From contig NZ_JAFEVR010000008.1 of the NCBI RefSeq assembly GCF_017352375.1, forward strand, positions 402,992-466,991: a stretch of 64,000 bases of DNA, in the 5' to 3' direction. This document shows positions 1-7,236 of the stretch, one piece after another. The stretch's first letter is position 1, and the number at the start of each line of letters is the position of its first letter. The notes below the pieces were generated by a model. The model was not told the DNA's origin and made no database searches. It saw only the letters and a program-made list of their open reading frames with translations. The stretch comes from Mycolicibacterium sp. S2-37 (lineage in GTDB: Bacteria > Actinomycetota > Actinomycetes > Mycobacteriales > Mycobacteriaceae). Position numbers and translations under genes: made by a program.

Positions 1-744
1 GCAGGTGCGCTCGGCGTCGACCTGGTCGATGGCCTCGTGCACGAGCTGCTTGAACGGCACCAGGTTGCGCTCGAACTCGGCGAAGACGTCGACCGCCCGG
101 ACCGCCGACCCGGAATCGATGCCCGCGTCGAGGTCGGTGACCAGTGCGATTGCTGCGTAACACATCTCGAGTTCGCGGGCCAGCACTGCCTCTGGATAGC
201 CGGTCATGTTGACCAGGGTGAAGCCTGCGGCGGCGAACCATCTGCTCTCGGCTCTGGTGGAGAATCTCGGGCCCTGGATCACCACCATGGTGCCGCCGTC
301 GACCACACCGGGCAGCTCGGCGGCGGCGGCGCGCAGGGTCGGACAGTAGGGGTCGGCGAACCCGACGTGGATACCGCCCGAATCGAAGTACGTGTCGGCC
401 CGTCCGGTCGTGCGATCGACCAGCTGATCGGGCACCACCATCGAACCGGGCCCGAGCTGCGGGGTGAGGCTGCCCACCGCACACGGTCCGAAGATCCGTC
501 GCACACCGAGCGCCCGCAGCGCCCACATGTTGGCGCGGTACGGCACGGTGTGTGGGGAGAATTCGTGGCTGACGCCGTGGCGGGGCAGGAACGCCACCTC
601 GTGCTGTCCGACGGTGCCCACCGTGATCGGCGCGCTCGGCGCGCCGTAGGGGGTGTCCAGGCTGATGGCGCGGCAATCCTCACCGAAGAAGGTGTAGAAG
701 CCGCTGCCGCCGATGACTCCGAGCATCGGTCCATTGTCGACCAT
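1..744 (-). CDS. mtnP: S-methyl-5'-thioadenosine phosphorylase (3' end just off the window)
   Basis: Purine nucleoside phosphorylase family enzyme that cleaves 5'-methylthioadenosine with phosphate in purine and methionine salvage in the cytoplasm. The reverse strand opens with MVDNGPMLGVIGGSGFY, the phosphate-binding glycine loop typical of the family, continues through FLPRHG and NMTGYPEAVLARE, and is still open at base 1 after 248 codons, so only a short tail or the stop is missing. It corresponds to Rv0535. The ATG at 744 was chosen; a GTG lies two codons upstream at 750. It is divergent from menA. Family and frame are clear; exact substrate preference is inferred. Confidence 0.9.
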   Translation of the reverse strand, partial: MVDNGPMLGVIGGSGFYTFFGEDCRAISLDTPYGAPSAPITVGTVGQHEVAFLPRHGVSHEFSPHTVPYRANMWALRALGVRRIFGPCAVGSLTPQLGPGSMVVPDQLVDRTTGRADTYFDSGGIHVGFADPYCPTLRAAAAELPGVVDGGTMVVIQGPRFSTRAESRWFAAAGFTLVNMTGYPEAVLARELEMCYAAIALVTDLDAGIDSGSAVRAVDVFAEFERNLVPFKQLVHEAIDQVDAERTC

Positions 745-763
745 GCCCACGGCAGCAGGCATG

Positions 764-783
764 ACGGTGCGATGACGCACCGT
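764..783. promoter_or_regulatory. perfect palindrome between mtnP and menA
   Basis: ACGGTGCG (764-771), four bases ATGA, then CGCACCGT (776-783). The 8-bp arms match perfectly. It sits in the 53-bp gap between two divergent starts, where a regulator site would act on both genes. No protein is known to bind it; the operator role is inference, and a short hairpin in a leader is the alternative. Confidence 0.5.
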
Positions 784-797
784 GACACACTTGCGCC

Positions 798-1670
798 GTG
801 GCCAGTTTCGCCCAGTGGGTCGAGGGCGCCCGCCCCCGGACGCTGCCCAACGCCGTCTCCCCCGTCATCGCCGGTACCGGTGCGGCGGCGTGGCTGGACG
901 GCGCGGTGTGGTGGAAGGCGCTGTTGGCGCTGATCGTCGCCGTCGCGTTGATCATCGGCGTCAACTTCGCCAACGACTACTCCGACGGCATTCGCGGCAC
1001 CGACGACGTGCGCGCCGGGCCGCTGCGGCTGGTGGGTTCGAAGCTGGCGTCACCGCGGGCCGTGCTGACCGCCGCGATCATCAGCCTCGCGGTCGGCGCG
1101 GCAGCGGGGCTGGCGCTCGCCGTGCTCAGCGCACCGTGGCTGATCGCCGTCGGCGCCGTGTGCATCGCCGGTGCGTGGCTCTACACCGGCGGCTCGAAGC
1201 CCTACGGCTACCTGGGGTTCGGCGAGATCGCGGTGTTCGTGTTCTTCGGTCTCGTCGCGGTGCTGGGCACCCAGTTCACCCAGGCCTCGCGGGTCGACTG
1301 GGTCGGACTCGCGGCCGCGGTCGCGATGGGTGCGCTGTCGTCGGCGGTGCTGGTGGCCAACAACCTGCGCGACATCCCGACCGATCGCGAGGCAGGCAAG
1401 ATCACCCTGGCGGTCCGACTCGGCGACGCCCGCACCCGGCTGCTGTACCAGGCGCTGGTGGCGACGGCGTTCGCGCTCACACTGGTGCTCATGCTCGCGA
1501 CGCCCTGGTGCGCGGCCGGTCTGGTGGCGTTGCCGTTGGCCGTACGGGCCGCCCAGCCCGTGCGCCGCGGCAGCGGTGGACGCGAGCTGATCCCGGTGCT
1601 GCGGGACACCGGACTGACGATGCTGGTGTGGGCGGTCGCCGTCGCGCTCGCGCTGACATTCGCGAGCTGA
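798..1670 (+). CDS. menA: 1,4-dihydroxy-2-naphthoate polyprenyltransferase
   Basis: UbiA-family membrane prenyltransferase that attaches the polyprenyl tail to dihydroxynaphthoate in menaquinone synthesis, the mycobacterial respiratory quinone. The 290-residue protein begins [19 protein letters not shown], has the first aspartate-rich motif [12 protein letters not shown] at about 59-70 and the second ([14 protein letters not shown]) near the middle, and has about eight hydrophobic segments, all expected for MenA. It starts at GTG 798. In M. tuberculosis menA is next to fabH; here fabH is not beside it and a frameshifted Clp-N gene follows, convergent, with a 3-bp gap. Confidence 0.95.
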   Translation: MASFAQWVEGARPRTLPNAVSPVIAGTGAAAWLDGAVWWKALLALIVAVALIIGVNFANDYSDGIRGTDDVRAGPLRLVGSKLASPRAVLTAAIISLAVGAAAGLALAVLSAPWLIAVGAVCIAGAWLYTGGSKPYGYLGFGEIAVFVFFGLVAVLGTQFTQASRVDWVGLAAAVAMGALSSAVLVANNLRDIPTDREAGKITLAVRLGDARTRLLYQALVATAFALTLVLMLATPWCAAGLVALPLAVRAAQPVRRGSGGRELIPVLRDTGLTMLVWAVAVALALTFAS

Positions 1671-1673
1671 GCG

Positions 1674-2233
1674 CTACGCCGCCCGCTGCAGCAGGGCAAC
1701 GACGTCAGCACGGAGCACGGCCGGCGACACATGGCGGGTGATGAGGCCGCGTGTCGTCTCGTCGCCACCGCGCACGATGCCCAGCAGAATGTGCTCGCTG
1801 CCGATACGGCGGATTTCTGCGCCAACGCCTCCCGCAGTGCCAGTTCCAGGACCTTCTTGGTCGGCTTCACGAACGGAATGTGCATCCGGCGTTTCCGTCG
1901 GCGCGGGCCGGAACCTCGCAGCGCTTCGTCGAACGCCCCGGCGCCGAACACCCGGTCGGCGGCGTCGCGCACGGCATGCAGGTCGATTCCCAGGGCCCGC
2001 AGGGCTGCAGCCTCGTCGTCGAAGGTGCCCGGCCCCGACGCGGTCAACTCGCGACGGATCACCTCGGCCGTCATGCCGTGGCCGGCCAGTACTCCGAGCA
2101 GCTCGTCCTCCGCGCTGCGCAGCACTCCGAGCAGCAGGTGCTCGGGCCGGATCTCATCAGCGTGTTGCGTGCGCGCCTCCTCCTGGGCGAACACCACCGC
2201 GATCCGGGCCGATCGACTGAACCGCTCGAACAT
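1674..2233 (-). pseudogene. Clp N-terminal-domain protein, one-base frameshift
   Basis: The first part (MFERFSRSARIAVVFAQEEA, then HADEIRPEHLLLGVL) is the Clp N repeat that presents substrates to ClpC-type unfoldases. No AAA+ domain follows, so it is a free-standing adaptor-like protein. A second half-repeat starts at KKVLELALREALAQ, then the frame breaks near 1815-1825: the next frame reads IGSEHILLGIV and continues to TAG at 1674. Between LREA and IGSEH there are 20 nt where the family spacing of seven residues needs 21, so one base appears missing. Repaired, it would be about 186 residues. It is the second gene after the HTH gene, with an AGGGG ribosome site. Sequencing error, pseudogene or programmed shift cannot be separated here. 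Confidence 0.75.
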
Positions 2234-2234
2234 C

Positions 2235-2456
2235 TCATCCCCTCCGGCTGTGTTTCTGATGCACCGCTTGGCGCGTGACTCCGAGCGCGTCGGCGATGGC
2301 CTGCCAGCTCCAGCCCTTGTCCCGCGCGTTGGCGACGTGCATCGATTCGAGGGCGTCCATCGTGCGTCGCATCGCGTGGATCGCCCGCAGGCCGACGGCC
2401 GGGTCGGAACTCCCGACAGCCTGTGTCACTTCGTTGAGTGCGCTCGCGTCCATCAC
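2235..2456 (-). CDS. small helix-turn-helix regulator paired with Clp-N protein
   Basis: 73-residue protein ending in a clear helix-turn-helix, WSWQAIADALGVTRQAVHQK, at about residues 48-67; the N-terminal half is helical and has no recognised domain. It is probably a dimeric DNA-binding protein. GTG 2456 is chosen because a TAAGTT box lies six bases upstream, as in leaderless transcripts; ATG 2453 is the alternative. Its stop is one base from the Clp-N start, so the two are co-transcribed. Two palindromes cover its promoter, suggesting autoregulation. Paired small HTH and Clp-N genes are seen in other actinobacteria, but I know no established function. Confidence 0.8.
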   Translation of the reverse strand: MMDASALNEVTQAVGSSDPAVGLRAIHAMRRTMDALESMHVANARDKGWSWQAIADALGVTRQAVHQKHSRRG

Positions 2457-2492
2457 TTTGTCAACTTATCTTGACACGGTCCGCTGTGTCAA
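2457..2492 (-). promoter_or_regulatory. promoter of the HTH/Clp-N operon
   Basis: On the minus strand TTGACA (2492-2487) is followed by 18 bases and TAAGTT (2468-2463), then six bases to GTG 2456. This is a near-consensus SigA-type promoter with a predicted leaderless start. Both boxes overlap the TGTCAA-N6-TTGACA palindromes. Confidence 0.6.
2459..2476. promoter_or_regulatory. operator palindrome O1, TGTCAA-N6-TTGACA
   Basis: TGTCAA at 2459-2464, spacer CTTATC, TTGACA at 2471-2476. It overlaps the -10 box and the expected transcription start of the HTH gene. The likely binder is the adjacent HTH protein (inference). Confidence 0.65.
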
Positions 2493-2504
2493 CCAACCTT
2501 GACA
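2487..2504. promoter_or_regulatory. operator palindrome O2, TGTCAA-N6-TTGACA
   Basis: TGTCAA at 2487-2492, spacer CCAACC, TTGACA at 2499-2504: the same arms and spacing as O1 with a different spacer sequence. It begins 28 bp after O1, close to three helical turns, and overlaps the -35 box. The conserved arms with unconserved spacers argue for protein binding. Confidence 0.65.
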
Positions 2505-2529
2505 CCGGCGATGACGGGACGCCGGCCGA

Positions 2530-2542
2530 TAGGCTGCCGACC
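2530..2542 (+). promoter_or_regulatory. leaderless -10 box of the LuxR-type response regulator
   Basis: TAGGCT at 2530-2535, then seven bases before ATG 2543. This supports the start at 2543 over the longer frame. Confidence 0.5.
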
Positions 2543-3196
2543 ATGAGCTCGCTGCGCGCGGTGGTGGCCGATGACGATGTGCTGCTGCGCGAAGGGGTTG
2601 CCAGCCTGCTCGACCGGTCCGGGTTCGAGGTCGTCGGCCAGGCCGGCGACGCCACCGAACTGCTGGCGCTGGTGCGGGAATCGAAGCCGGACCTGGTCGT
2701 GGTCGACATCCGGATGCCGCCCGAGCACAACACCGAGGGCCTCGACGCGGCGCGGGTGATCCGCACCGAGTTGCCCGACATCGGGATCCTCGTACTGTCG
2801 GCGCACGTCGAGGTCGAACACGCCACCGAGCTGTTGGCCAGCGGTCACGCCATCGGCTACCTGCTCAAGACCCGGGTCACCGACGTCGCCGATTTCGTCG
2901 ACACCCTGCAGCGCATCGCCAGGGGTGCCTCGATCGTCGACCCGGCGCTGGTGCAGGAACTGGTGTCCGCGCGGCGTCGCAACGATCCACTCGCAGCGCT
3001 GAGCGCCCGTGAGCGAGAGGTGCTGATGCTGATGGCCGAGGGCCGATCCAACGCCGGTATCGCGCGACGGCTCTGGGTCACCGAGGGCACCGTCGAGAAG
3101 CACGTGCGCAGCATCCTGACCAAGCTCGACCTGCCGGAGACCGGCGACGACCACCGGCGCGTGCGCGCGGTGATCACCTACCTCGAGGCGCGGTAG
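2543..3196 (+). CDS. NarL/LuxR-family response regulator
   Basis: 217-residue two-domain regulator. The receiver domain starts at MSSLRAVVADDDVLLREG, with the acidic pair at D10-D12 and the phospho-acceptor D55 in VVVDIRMP; a LuxR-type HTH fills the C-terminus (LSAREREVLMLMAEG, then GTVEKHVRSIL). It should act as a phosphorylation-controlled transcription factor, but no histidine kinase is encoded in the window, so it is an orphan here. ATG 2543 follows a TAGGCT box. Its last 23 bp overlap, tail to tail, the end of a single-domain receiver gene. Targets are unknown. Confidence 0.9.
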   Translation: MSSLRAVVADDDVLLREGVASLLDRSGFEVVGQAGDATELLALVRESKPDLVVVDIRMPPEHNTEGLDAARVIRTELPDIGILVLSAHVEVEHATELLASGHAIGYLLKTRVTDVADFVDTLQRIARGASIVDPALVQELVSARRRNDPLAALSAREREVLMLMAEGRSNAGIARRLWVTEGTVEKHVRSILTKLDLPETGDDHRRVRAVITYLEAR

Positions 3197-3545
3197 ACGC
3201 CAGCAGGTCACGGATGGCGTCCCCGGAAAGCTGGAGCTTCGACAGGAAGCCGACCGCGGGGCTGACGGCGATCATCTCCGCGAGATCCTGCTCGGCGTAG
3301 GTCGACACCAGGATGACCGCGGGCGCATCGAAGTCCGCGTGGTGGAGCTCCTCGGCCAGGTCGAATCCGCTCTCGCCGCCGAGGTCGACGTCGACGAGCG
3401 CCACATCGGGGCGCAGCTCGCGAGCCAACCGCAGGGCGTCGGCGCCGTCGGCGGCCACCGCGACCACCTCGAAGCCCGCCCGCCCGAGCATGGCACCGGC
3501 GGCGTCGCGGAAATCGGCACTGTCATCGACGATCAGACAGCGCAC
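3174..3545 (-). CDS. stand-alone receiver-domain response regulator
   Basis: About 123 residues forming one CheY-like receiver: LIVDDS at the N-terminus, D52 as phospho-acceptor in ALVDVDLGG, and the conserved lysine in GFLSKLQL. No output domain is present, so it may work by protein contact or as a phosphate sink. GTG 3545 is preferred because a GGGGGG ribosome site lies seven bases before it and receivers normally begin directly with this strand; an ATG at 3602 would add 19 residues. It overlaps the 3' end of the LuxR-type regulator. Confidence 0.8.
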   Translation of the reverse strand: MRCLIVDDSADFRDAAGAMLGRAGFEVVAVAADGADALRLARELRPDVALVDVDLGGESGFDLAEELHHADFDAPAVILVSTYAEQDLAEMIAVSPAVGFLSKLQLSGDAIRDLLASTAPRGR

Positions 3546-3629
3546 CGCACGTCCCCCCACGAAACTCACAGCACCCACGTTCCCACCGGCACAGCAAGCC
3601 ATGCATTACCGCTAACCGGAAACTTCGCC

Positions 3630-4667
3630 TCAGCTGCCCAGCGCGTCGAGCAGGCGGTCGAGGTCGTCCTCGGTGTTGTAGAGGTGAAAGCCCACCCGCA
3701 CCGCGCCGGCGCGGACCGAAGCGCGGATACCGGCCCGAGCCAGCGCGTCGGCCGCGTCGGTGGACGGCAGCGAAACGATCGCCGACGGATGCGGCGGCAG
3801 CCCCAGCTCGGCGCGCAGCCGCCCGGCCAGGCCGACGGTGTGCGCCTCCACCGCAGCCGCGTCCAGGGACGCCAGCCACGGCAGCGACAGCCCCGCCCCC
3901 AGAACGCCGAACCAGGCCGGGGAGGTGTCGAACCGGCGGGCGTCGCCGGCCAGCCGCAGCGGTAGCCCGTAGATCGACTCCCACGGCTGCTCCCCGGCAT
4001 ACCAGTTGGCGGTGTGCGGAACCATCGCCGCGGCCATCCGCTCGCTGACCGACATGAACGCCGTACCCCGCGGCGCCAGCAGCCACTTGTAGACGGCGGC
4101 CACGGTGACGTCGGCCCAGCCGAGGTCGAGGGATTTCCAGCCGGCCGCCTGGGTGACGTCGATGATCGTCGTGGTCGCGGTTCCTTCGAGGCGTGCCCGC
4201 AGCGCGTCGGCGTCCAGCGCCGCGCCTGAGGCGGACTGCACCAGGCTGAACGTCACGAAGTCGTAATCGTCGGCTGTGGCGAGCAACTCCTCGGCGCTCA
4301 GCTCGACCAGGGTGACGCCGCGGGCCGACTGTGCGGCGAACGGAAACGTGGTGCTGGTGAACTCGCCGGCCAGCGTCGCCCCCCTGCTGCCGTCCGGAAC
4401 CGCGGCGGCCACCAGACCCAGGGCCGCCGACGCACTACCGGCCATGGCCACCGATCCCGCGGGCACGCCGACGAGCGTCGCGTAACCCGACCGGGCGGCG
4501 CGCACCGGCTCGTCGAAGGACTTGGCGTCCATCGTGCCCGCCTGCCACGCCGCCATACAGTCCTGCAGCCCCCGCATCACGAACTGCGGCGGCAGGCCGT
4601 ACGTCGGTGAATTGAGAAAGCCTGCAGCGCCGGTGAATTGGGCTCCGAACGCCTCCCGGACCGTCAC
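3630..4667 (-). CDS. class V aminotransferase-fold PLP enzyme
   Basis: 345-residue pyridoxal-phosphate enzyme of the class V aminotransferase / cysteine desulfurase fold. The opening FLNSPTYGLPP is the substrate-end motif of this class, DVTQAAGWKSLDLG precedes the cofactor site, and the Schiff-base lysine is in AVYKWLLAPRG. It could be a desulfurase, a C-S lyase (EgtE-like) or a transaminase; none can be chosen from sequence alone. Its start overlaps the stop of the upstream DUF4229 gene by four bases (ATGA), so the two are translationally coupled. This gene lies in the segment that differs from M. tuberculosis. Confidence 0.8.
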   Translation of the reverse strand: MTVREAFGAQFTGAAGFLNSPTYGLPPQFVMRGLQDCMAAWQAGTMDAKSFDEPVRAARSGYATLVGVPAGSVAMAGSASAALGLVAAAVPDGSRGATLAGEFTSTTFPFAAQSARGVTLVELSAEELLATADDYDFVTFSLVQSASGAALDADALRARLEGTATTTIIDVTQAAGWKSLDLGWADVTVAAVYKWLLAPRGTAFMSVSERMAAAMVPHTANWYAGEQPWESIYGLPLRLAGDARRFDTSPAWFGVLGAGLSLPWLASLDAAAVEAHTVGLAGRLRAELGLPPHPSAIVSLPSTDAADALARAGIRASVRAGAVRVGFHLYNTEDDLDRLLDALGS

Positions 4668-4987
4668 AGCCCGTCGTCGTTCGGCGACTCTTCGCCGCGC
4701 AGTCGGGCCTGCAGTTGCTCCCGGTCGCGCCGGCGCCGTTCGTCCACCGCGGCGATACTCGCCGTCGCGCGGTCACGCAGCGGTGCGAGCATCCAGATCC
4801 CCAGCGGCAGGGCGATGACGATCGCGAACAGCACCGCGACGACGAGTGGGAACTCCTGCAGCCCGAGCAGGCGCGCCACCCCCAGAATCGCGGCGGCGAT
4901 CACCGCGACCAACGCCAACCTGGCCGCCACGTAGACCAGCACGTCGGCGACCAGACGTGAACCCGACCGACTCTCTGACACGCTCAT
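4664..4987 (-). CDS. DUF4229 membrane protein (Rv0531-like)
   Basis: 107-residue protein with two hydrophobic helices (about residues 13-40 and 46-70) and a charged C-terminal tail (DERRRRDREQLQARLRGEE). The arrangement fits the actinobacterial DUF4229 family and the position matches Rv0531. Function is unknown; it is probably an inner-membrane protein with a cytoplasmic helical tail. It is divergent from the small gene at 5030 and coupled by ATGA to the aminotransferase. Confidence 0.8.
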   Translation of the reverse strand: MSVSESRSGSRLVADVLVYVAARLALVAVIAAAILGVARLLGLQEFPLVVAVLFAIVIALPLGIWMLAPLRDRATASIAAVDERRRRDREQLQARLRGEESPNDDGL

Positions 4988-5029
4988 GAGGGTACCGACG
5001 GCGCGTATATTCGGTGACAGGAGGTTTGT

Positions 5030-5194
5030 GTGGCGTATTTGCTCCTGATACTCGTCGTGGCCGGTGTGGTGTACCTCGGCTGGCGGCTCATGCGGGTCAA
5101 TGCGAGCCGTCCGATGCGGCGGGTGATCGGTCCGGACGACGACCCTGATTTTCTGCGGCGACTCGGACAGGACGACAACAACCCGCGGCAGTAG
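5030..5194 (+). CDS. 54-residue membrane-anchored peptide (Rv0530A-like)
   Basis: GTG 5030 opens MAYLLLILVVAGVVYLGWRL, one transmembrane helix, followed by a basic stretch and an acidic tail DDDPDFLRRLGQDDNN. AGGAGG lies five bases upstream and a TATATT box further upstream, so this short frame has its own leadered expression signals. Position matches the small Rv0530A gene. Function unknown. Its stop is only nine bases from the convergent stop of the MinD-like ATPase gene. Confidence 0.75.
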   Translation: MAYLLLILVVAGVVYLGWRLMRVNASRPMRRVIGPDDDPDFLRRLGQDDNNPRQ

Positions 5195-5203
5195 CGGGCT
5201 GGC

Positions 5204-6262
5204 TCAGTCGCGCGCGTCGTCGGTACGCGCTGTCCGCGCGAAGCCGTCAGCGATCAGCGCCGCCATCTCGGTGAGCGCATTGCGGGTCGCCGGCTTGAGC
5301 CGCTGCAGATCCACCTCGCCGCCCTCTTCGAGGTGCGGATCGAACGGCACCACCTGCACCACCCGGCAGCGGCGCGAGAAGTGATCCTCCACCTTCTGCA
5401 GGTCGACCTTCCCCGGTCGCGGCCGCACCGCGTTGACGACCGCCACCGCCCCCGCCACCAGCTGCTGGTGGCCGTGCGCATCGAGCCAGTCGAGGGTGGC
5501 CGCCGCGCTGCGTGATCCGTCCACCGATGTGGTGCTGACGATGACCAGCAGATCGGCGTTGTCGAGCACCGCCGACATCGCCGAATGCAACAGCCCCGTG
5601 CCGCAGTCGGTGAGCACCAGGGTGTAGAACCGCTCGAGCACCGCGAGGGTCTGCAGGTAGTCGTCGGCGCTGAACGCCTCCGAGACGGCCGGATCGCTCT
5701 CCGAGGCGAGCACCTCCAGCCGGCTGGGGCCCTGTGACGTGTAGGCCCGCACGTCGGAGTAACTCGCGATGCCCTCGGCGTCGCGGAGCAGGTGCCGCAC
5801 TGTCGCCGGGGTCTCCAGCGGCACCTTCTGGCTGAGCGTGCCGCGGTTGGGGTTGGCGTCGACGGCGACGACCCGGTCCTCGCGCACCGACGCGAACGTC
5901 GCGCCGAGTGTCGCGGTGATGGTGGTCTTGCCGACGCCGCCCTTGAGTGAGAGGACCGCGATCCGGTAGCAGCCGGTCACCGGCCGGGCGATGCGGGCGG
6001 TGAGCTGTTCGCGGTACACCGCCTTGGGGCTGTCGCCGAGATGCAGCAACGTGCGCCAGCCCCGCGGTCGTCGGGCCGCCGCCACCGGTGGGGGTGGCGG
6101 GGCGACCGGCACGGCCGGGGCCGGCGGTCCGACCGGTGACACCACGGCGGAGTAGCCGGTGGGCGGTGTGGGCGCCGTCCATTCCGGCGCTGCCAGCGGA
6201 TCGGCGGCCGCAGGATCGCTGAACCGCTGCTGAGACCGGAAATCCGCCGGCTGGTCAGCCAT
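5204..6262 (-). CDS. MinD/ParA-like ATPase with proline-rich N-terminus (Rv0530-like)
   Basis: 352 residues. About 65 proline- and alanine-rich residues are followed by a deviant Walker A, LKGGVGKTT, at about 106-114, then VVAVDANPNRGTLS, as in MinD/ParA and in the MinD-like ATPases of type VII secretion loci. It probably binds ATP and acts at the membrane or on a partner; no partner is identified. The start ATG 6262 shares its A with the TGA of ccsA. A much longer in-frame opening upstream is only the antisense of ccsA. It closes a chain of overlapping genes from hemL. Confidence 0.85.
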   Translation of the reverse strand: MADQPADFRSQQRFSDPAAADPLAAPEWTAPTPPTGYSAVVSPVGPPAPAVPVAPPPPPVAAARRPRGWRTLLHLGDSPKAVYREQLTARIARPVTGCYRIAVLSLKGGVGKTTITATLGATFASVREDRVVAVDANPNRGTLSQKVPLETPATVRHLLRDAEGIASYSDVRAYTSQGPSRLEVLASESDPAVSEAFSADDYLQTLAVLERFYTLVLTDCGTGLLHSAMSAVLDNADLLVIVSTTSVDGSRSAAATLDWLDAHGHQQLVAGAVAVVNAVRPRPGKVDLQKVEDHFSRRCRVVQVVPFDPHLEEGGEVDLQRLKPATRNALTEMAALIADGFARTARTDDARD

Positions 6263-7236
6263 CAACCGACGCCGGCGTAGGAGTGCAGGCCGACGGTGAC
6301 GAGGTTGATGAAGAACAGGTTGAACACCATCGCGACGAAGCCGGCGACGTTGATCCAGGCCGCTTTGCGGTCCCGCCAGCCTGCGGTCGAGCGGGCGTGC
6401 AGATAGGCCGCGTAGATCACCCAGGCGATGAAGGAGACCGTCTCCTTGGGATCCCAGCCCCAGTAGCGGCCCCACGCCTCCTCGGCCCAGATGGCACCGA
6501 AGATGACGCCGAAACCGAACACCGGGAAGGCGAAGATGGTGGTGCGGTAGGCGATCCGGTCGAGGGTCTGGGCGTCGGGCAGCCGGTTGATCACCCGGCC
6601 GAAGGCACTGTCGGAGGTCGGGTTGCCGAAGCGCGACATCTTGAGCAGGAAGAGGATGCTGGCCACGCCGGCGACCAGGAACACCCCGGAGCCGAGGCTG
6701 ACCACCGACACGTGGATCGGCAGCCAGTAGGACTGCAGGGCGGGCATCACCGGGGCGGCGTGGCTGTAGAGCCAGCGTCCGGACACCGTCAGCAGGATCA
6801 GCACCGGGACCAGGACGAACACCCACAGCGCGCGGTACTGCGGGCGGCGCAGCACCACGGCGGCGGCGACCAGCCCGCAGAAGCTGGTGAGGTTGATGAA
6901 CTCGTACATGTTGCCCCACGGCACCCGCGAGGTCGACAGTCCGCGCAGCACGATGCACGCCAGCAGCAGCGCGATGCCGACGTAGATCAACGCCAGCCCG
7001 GCCGAGCCGATGCGTTCGTCGAACGGGCGCCTCGGCTCGTCGGCGACGACGCCCGGTGTCGCGCTGTCCGCGCCCACCGCGGCGCCGACCAGTTCCCGGT
7101 GCTCGACCTTGCGGCTGCGGGTGTAGGCCAGTTCGACGGCGAGCAGCAGCAGGGCCACGACCAGGACGAGAACCGACGAGGTGAACGCCCAGTCGGAGTA
7201 CCGGGCCAGACCGAGGTCTATCTCGGTGCCATTCAT
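6262..7236 (-). CDS. ccsA: cytochrome c synthase subunit CcsA/ResC
   Basis: 324-residue multi-helix protein of system II cytochrome c biogenesis. It carries the heme-handling WWD-type motif around GRYWGWDPKETVSF and conserved histidines near the C-terminus, and has about eight transmembrane segments. With ResB it moves heme across the membrane and attaches it to apocytochrome c. ATG 7236 overlaps the resB stop (ATGA), giving coupled synthesis of the two subunits. Corresponds to Rv0529. Confidence 0.93.
   Translation of the reverse strand: MNGTEIDLGLARYSDWAFTSSVLVLVVALLLLAVELAYTRSRKVEHRELVGAAVGADSATPGVVADEPRRPFDERIGSAGLALIYVGIALLLACIVLRGLSTSRVPWGNMYEFINLTSFCGLVAAAVVLRRPQYRALWVFVLVPVLILLTVSGRWLYSHAAPVMPALQSYWLPIHVSVVSLGSGVFLVAGVASILFLLKMSRFGNPTSDSAFGRVINRLPDAQTLDRIAYRTTIFAFPVFGFGVIFGAIWAEEAWGRYWGWDPKETVSFIAWVIYAAYLHARSTAGWRDRKAAWINVAGFVAMVFNLFFINLVTVGLHSYAGVG

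Noticed and set aside
5204..6958. MinD-like ATPase with a 230-residue N-terminal extension
   Set aside because: The extension overlaps ccsA in another frame; the true start is ATG 6262, coupled to ccsA.
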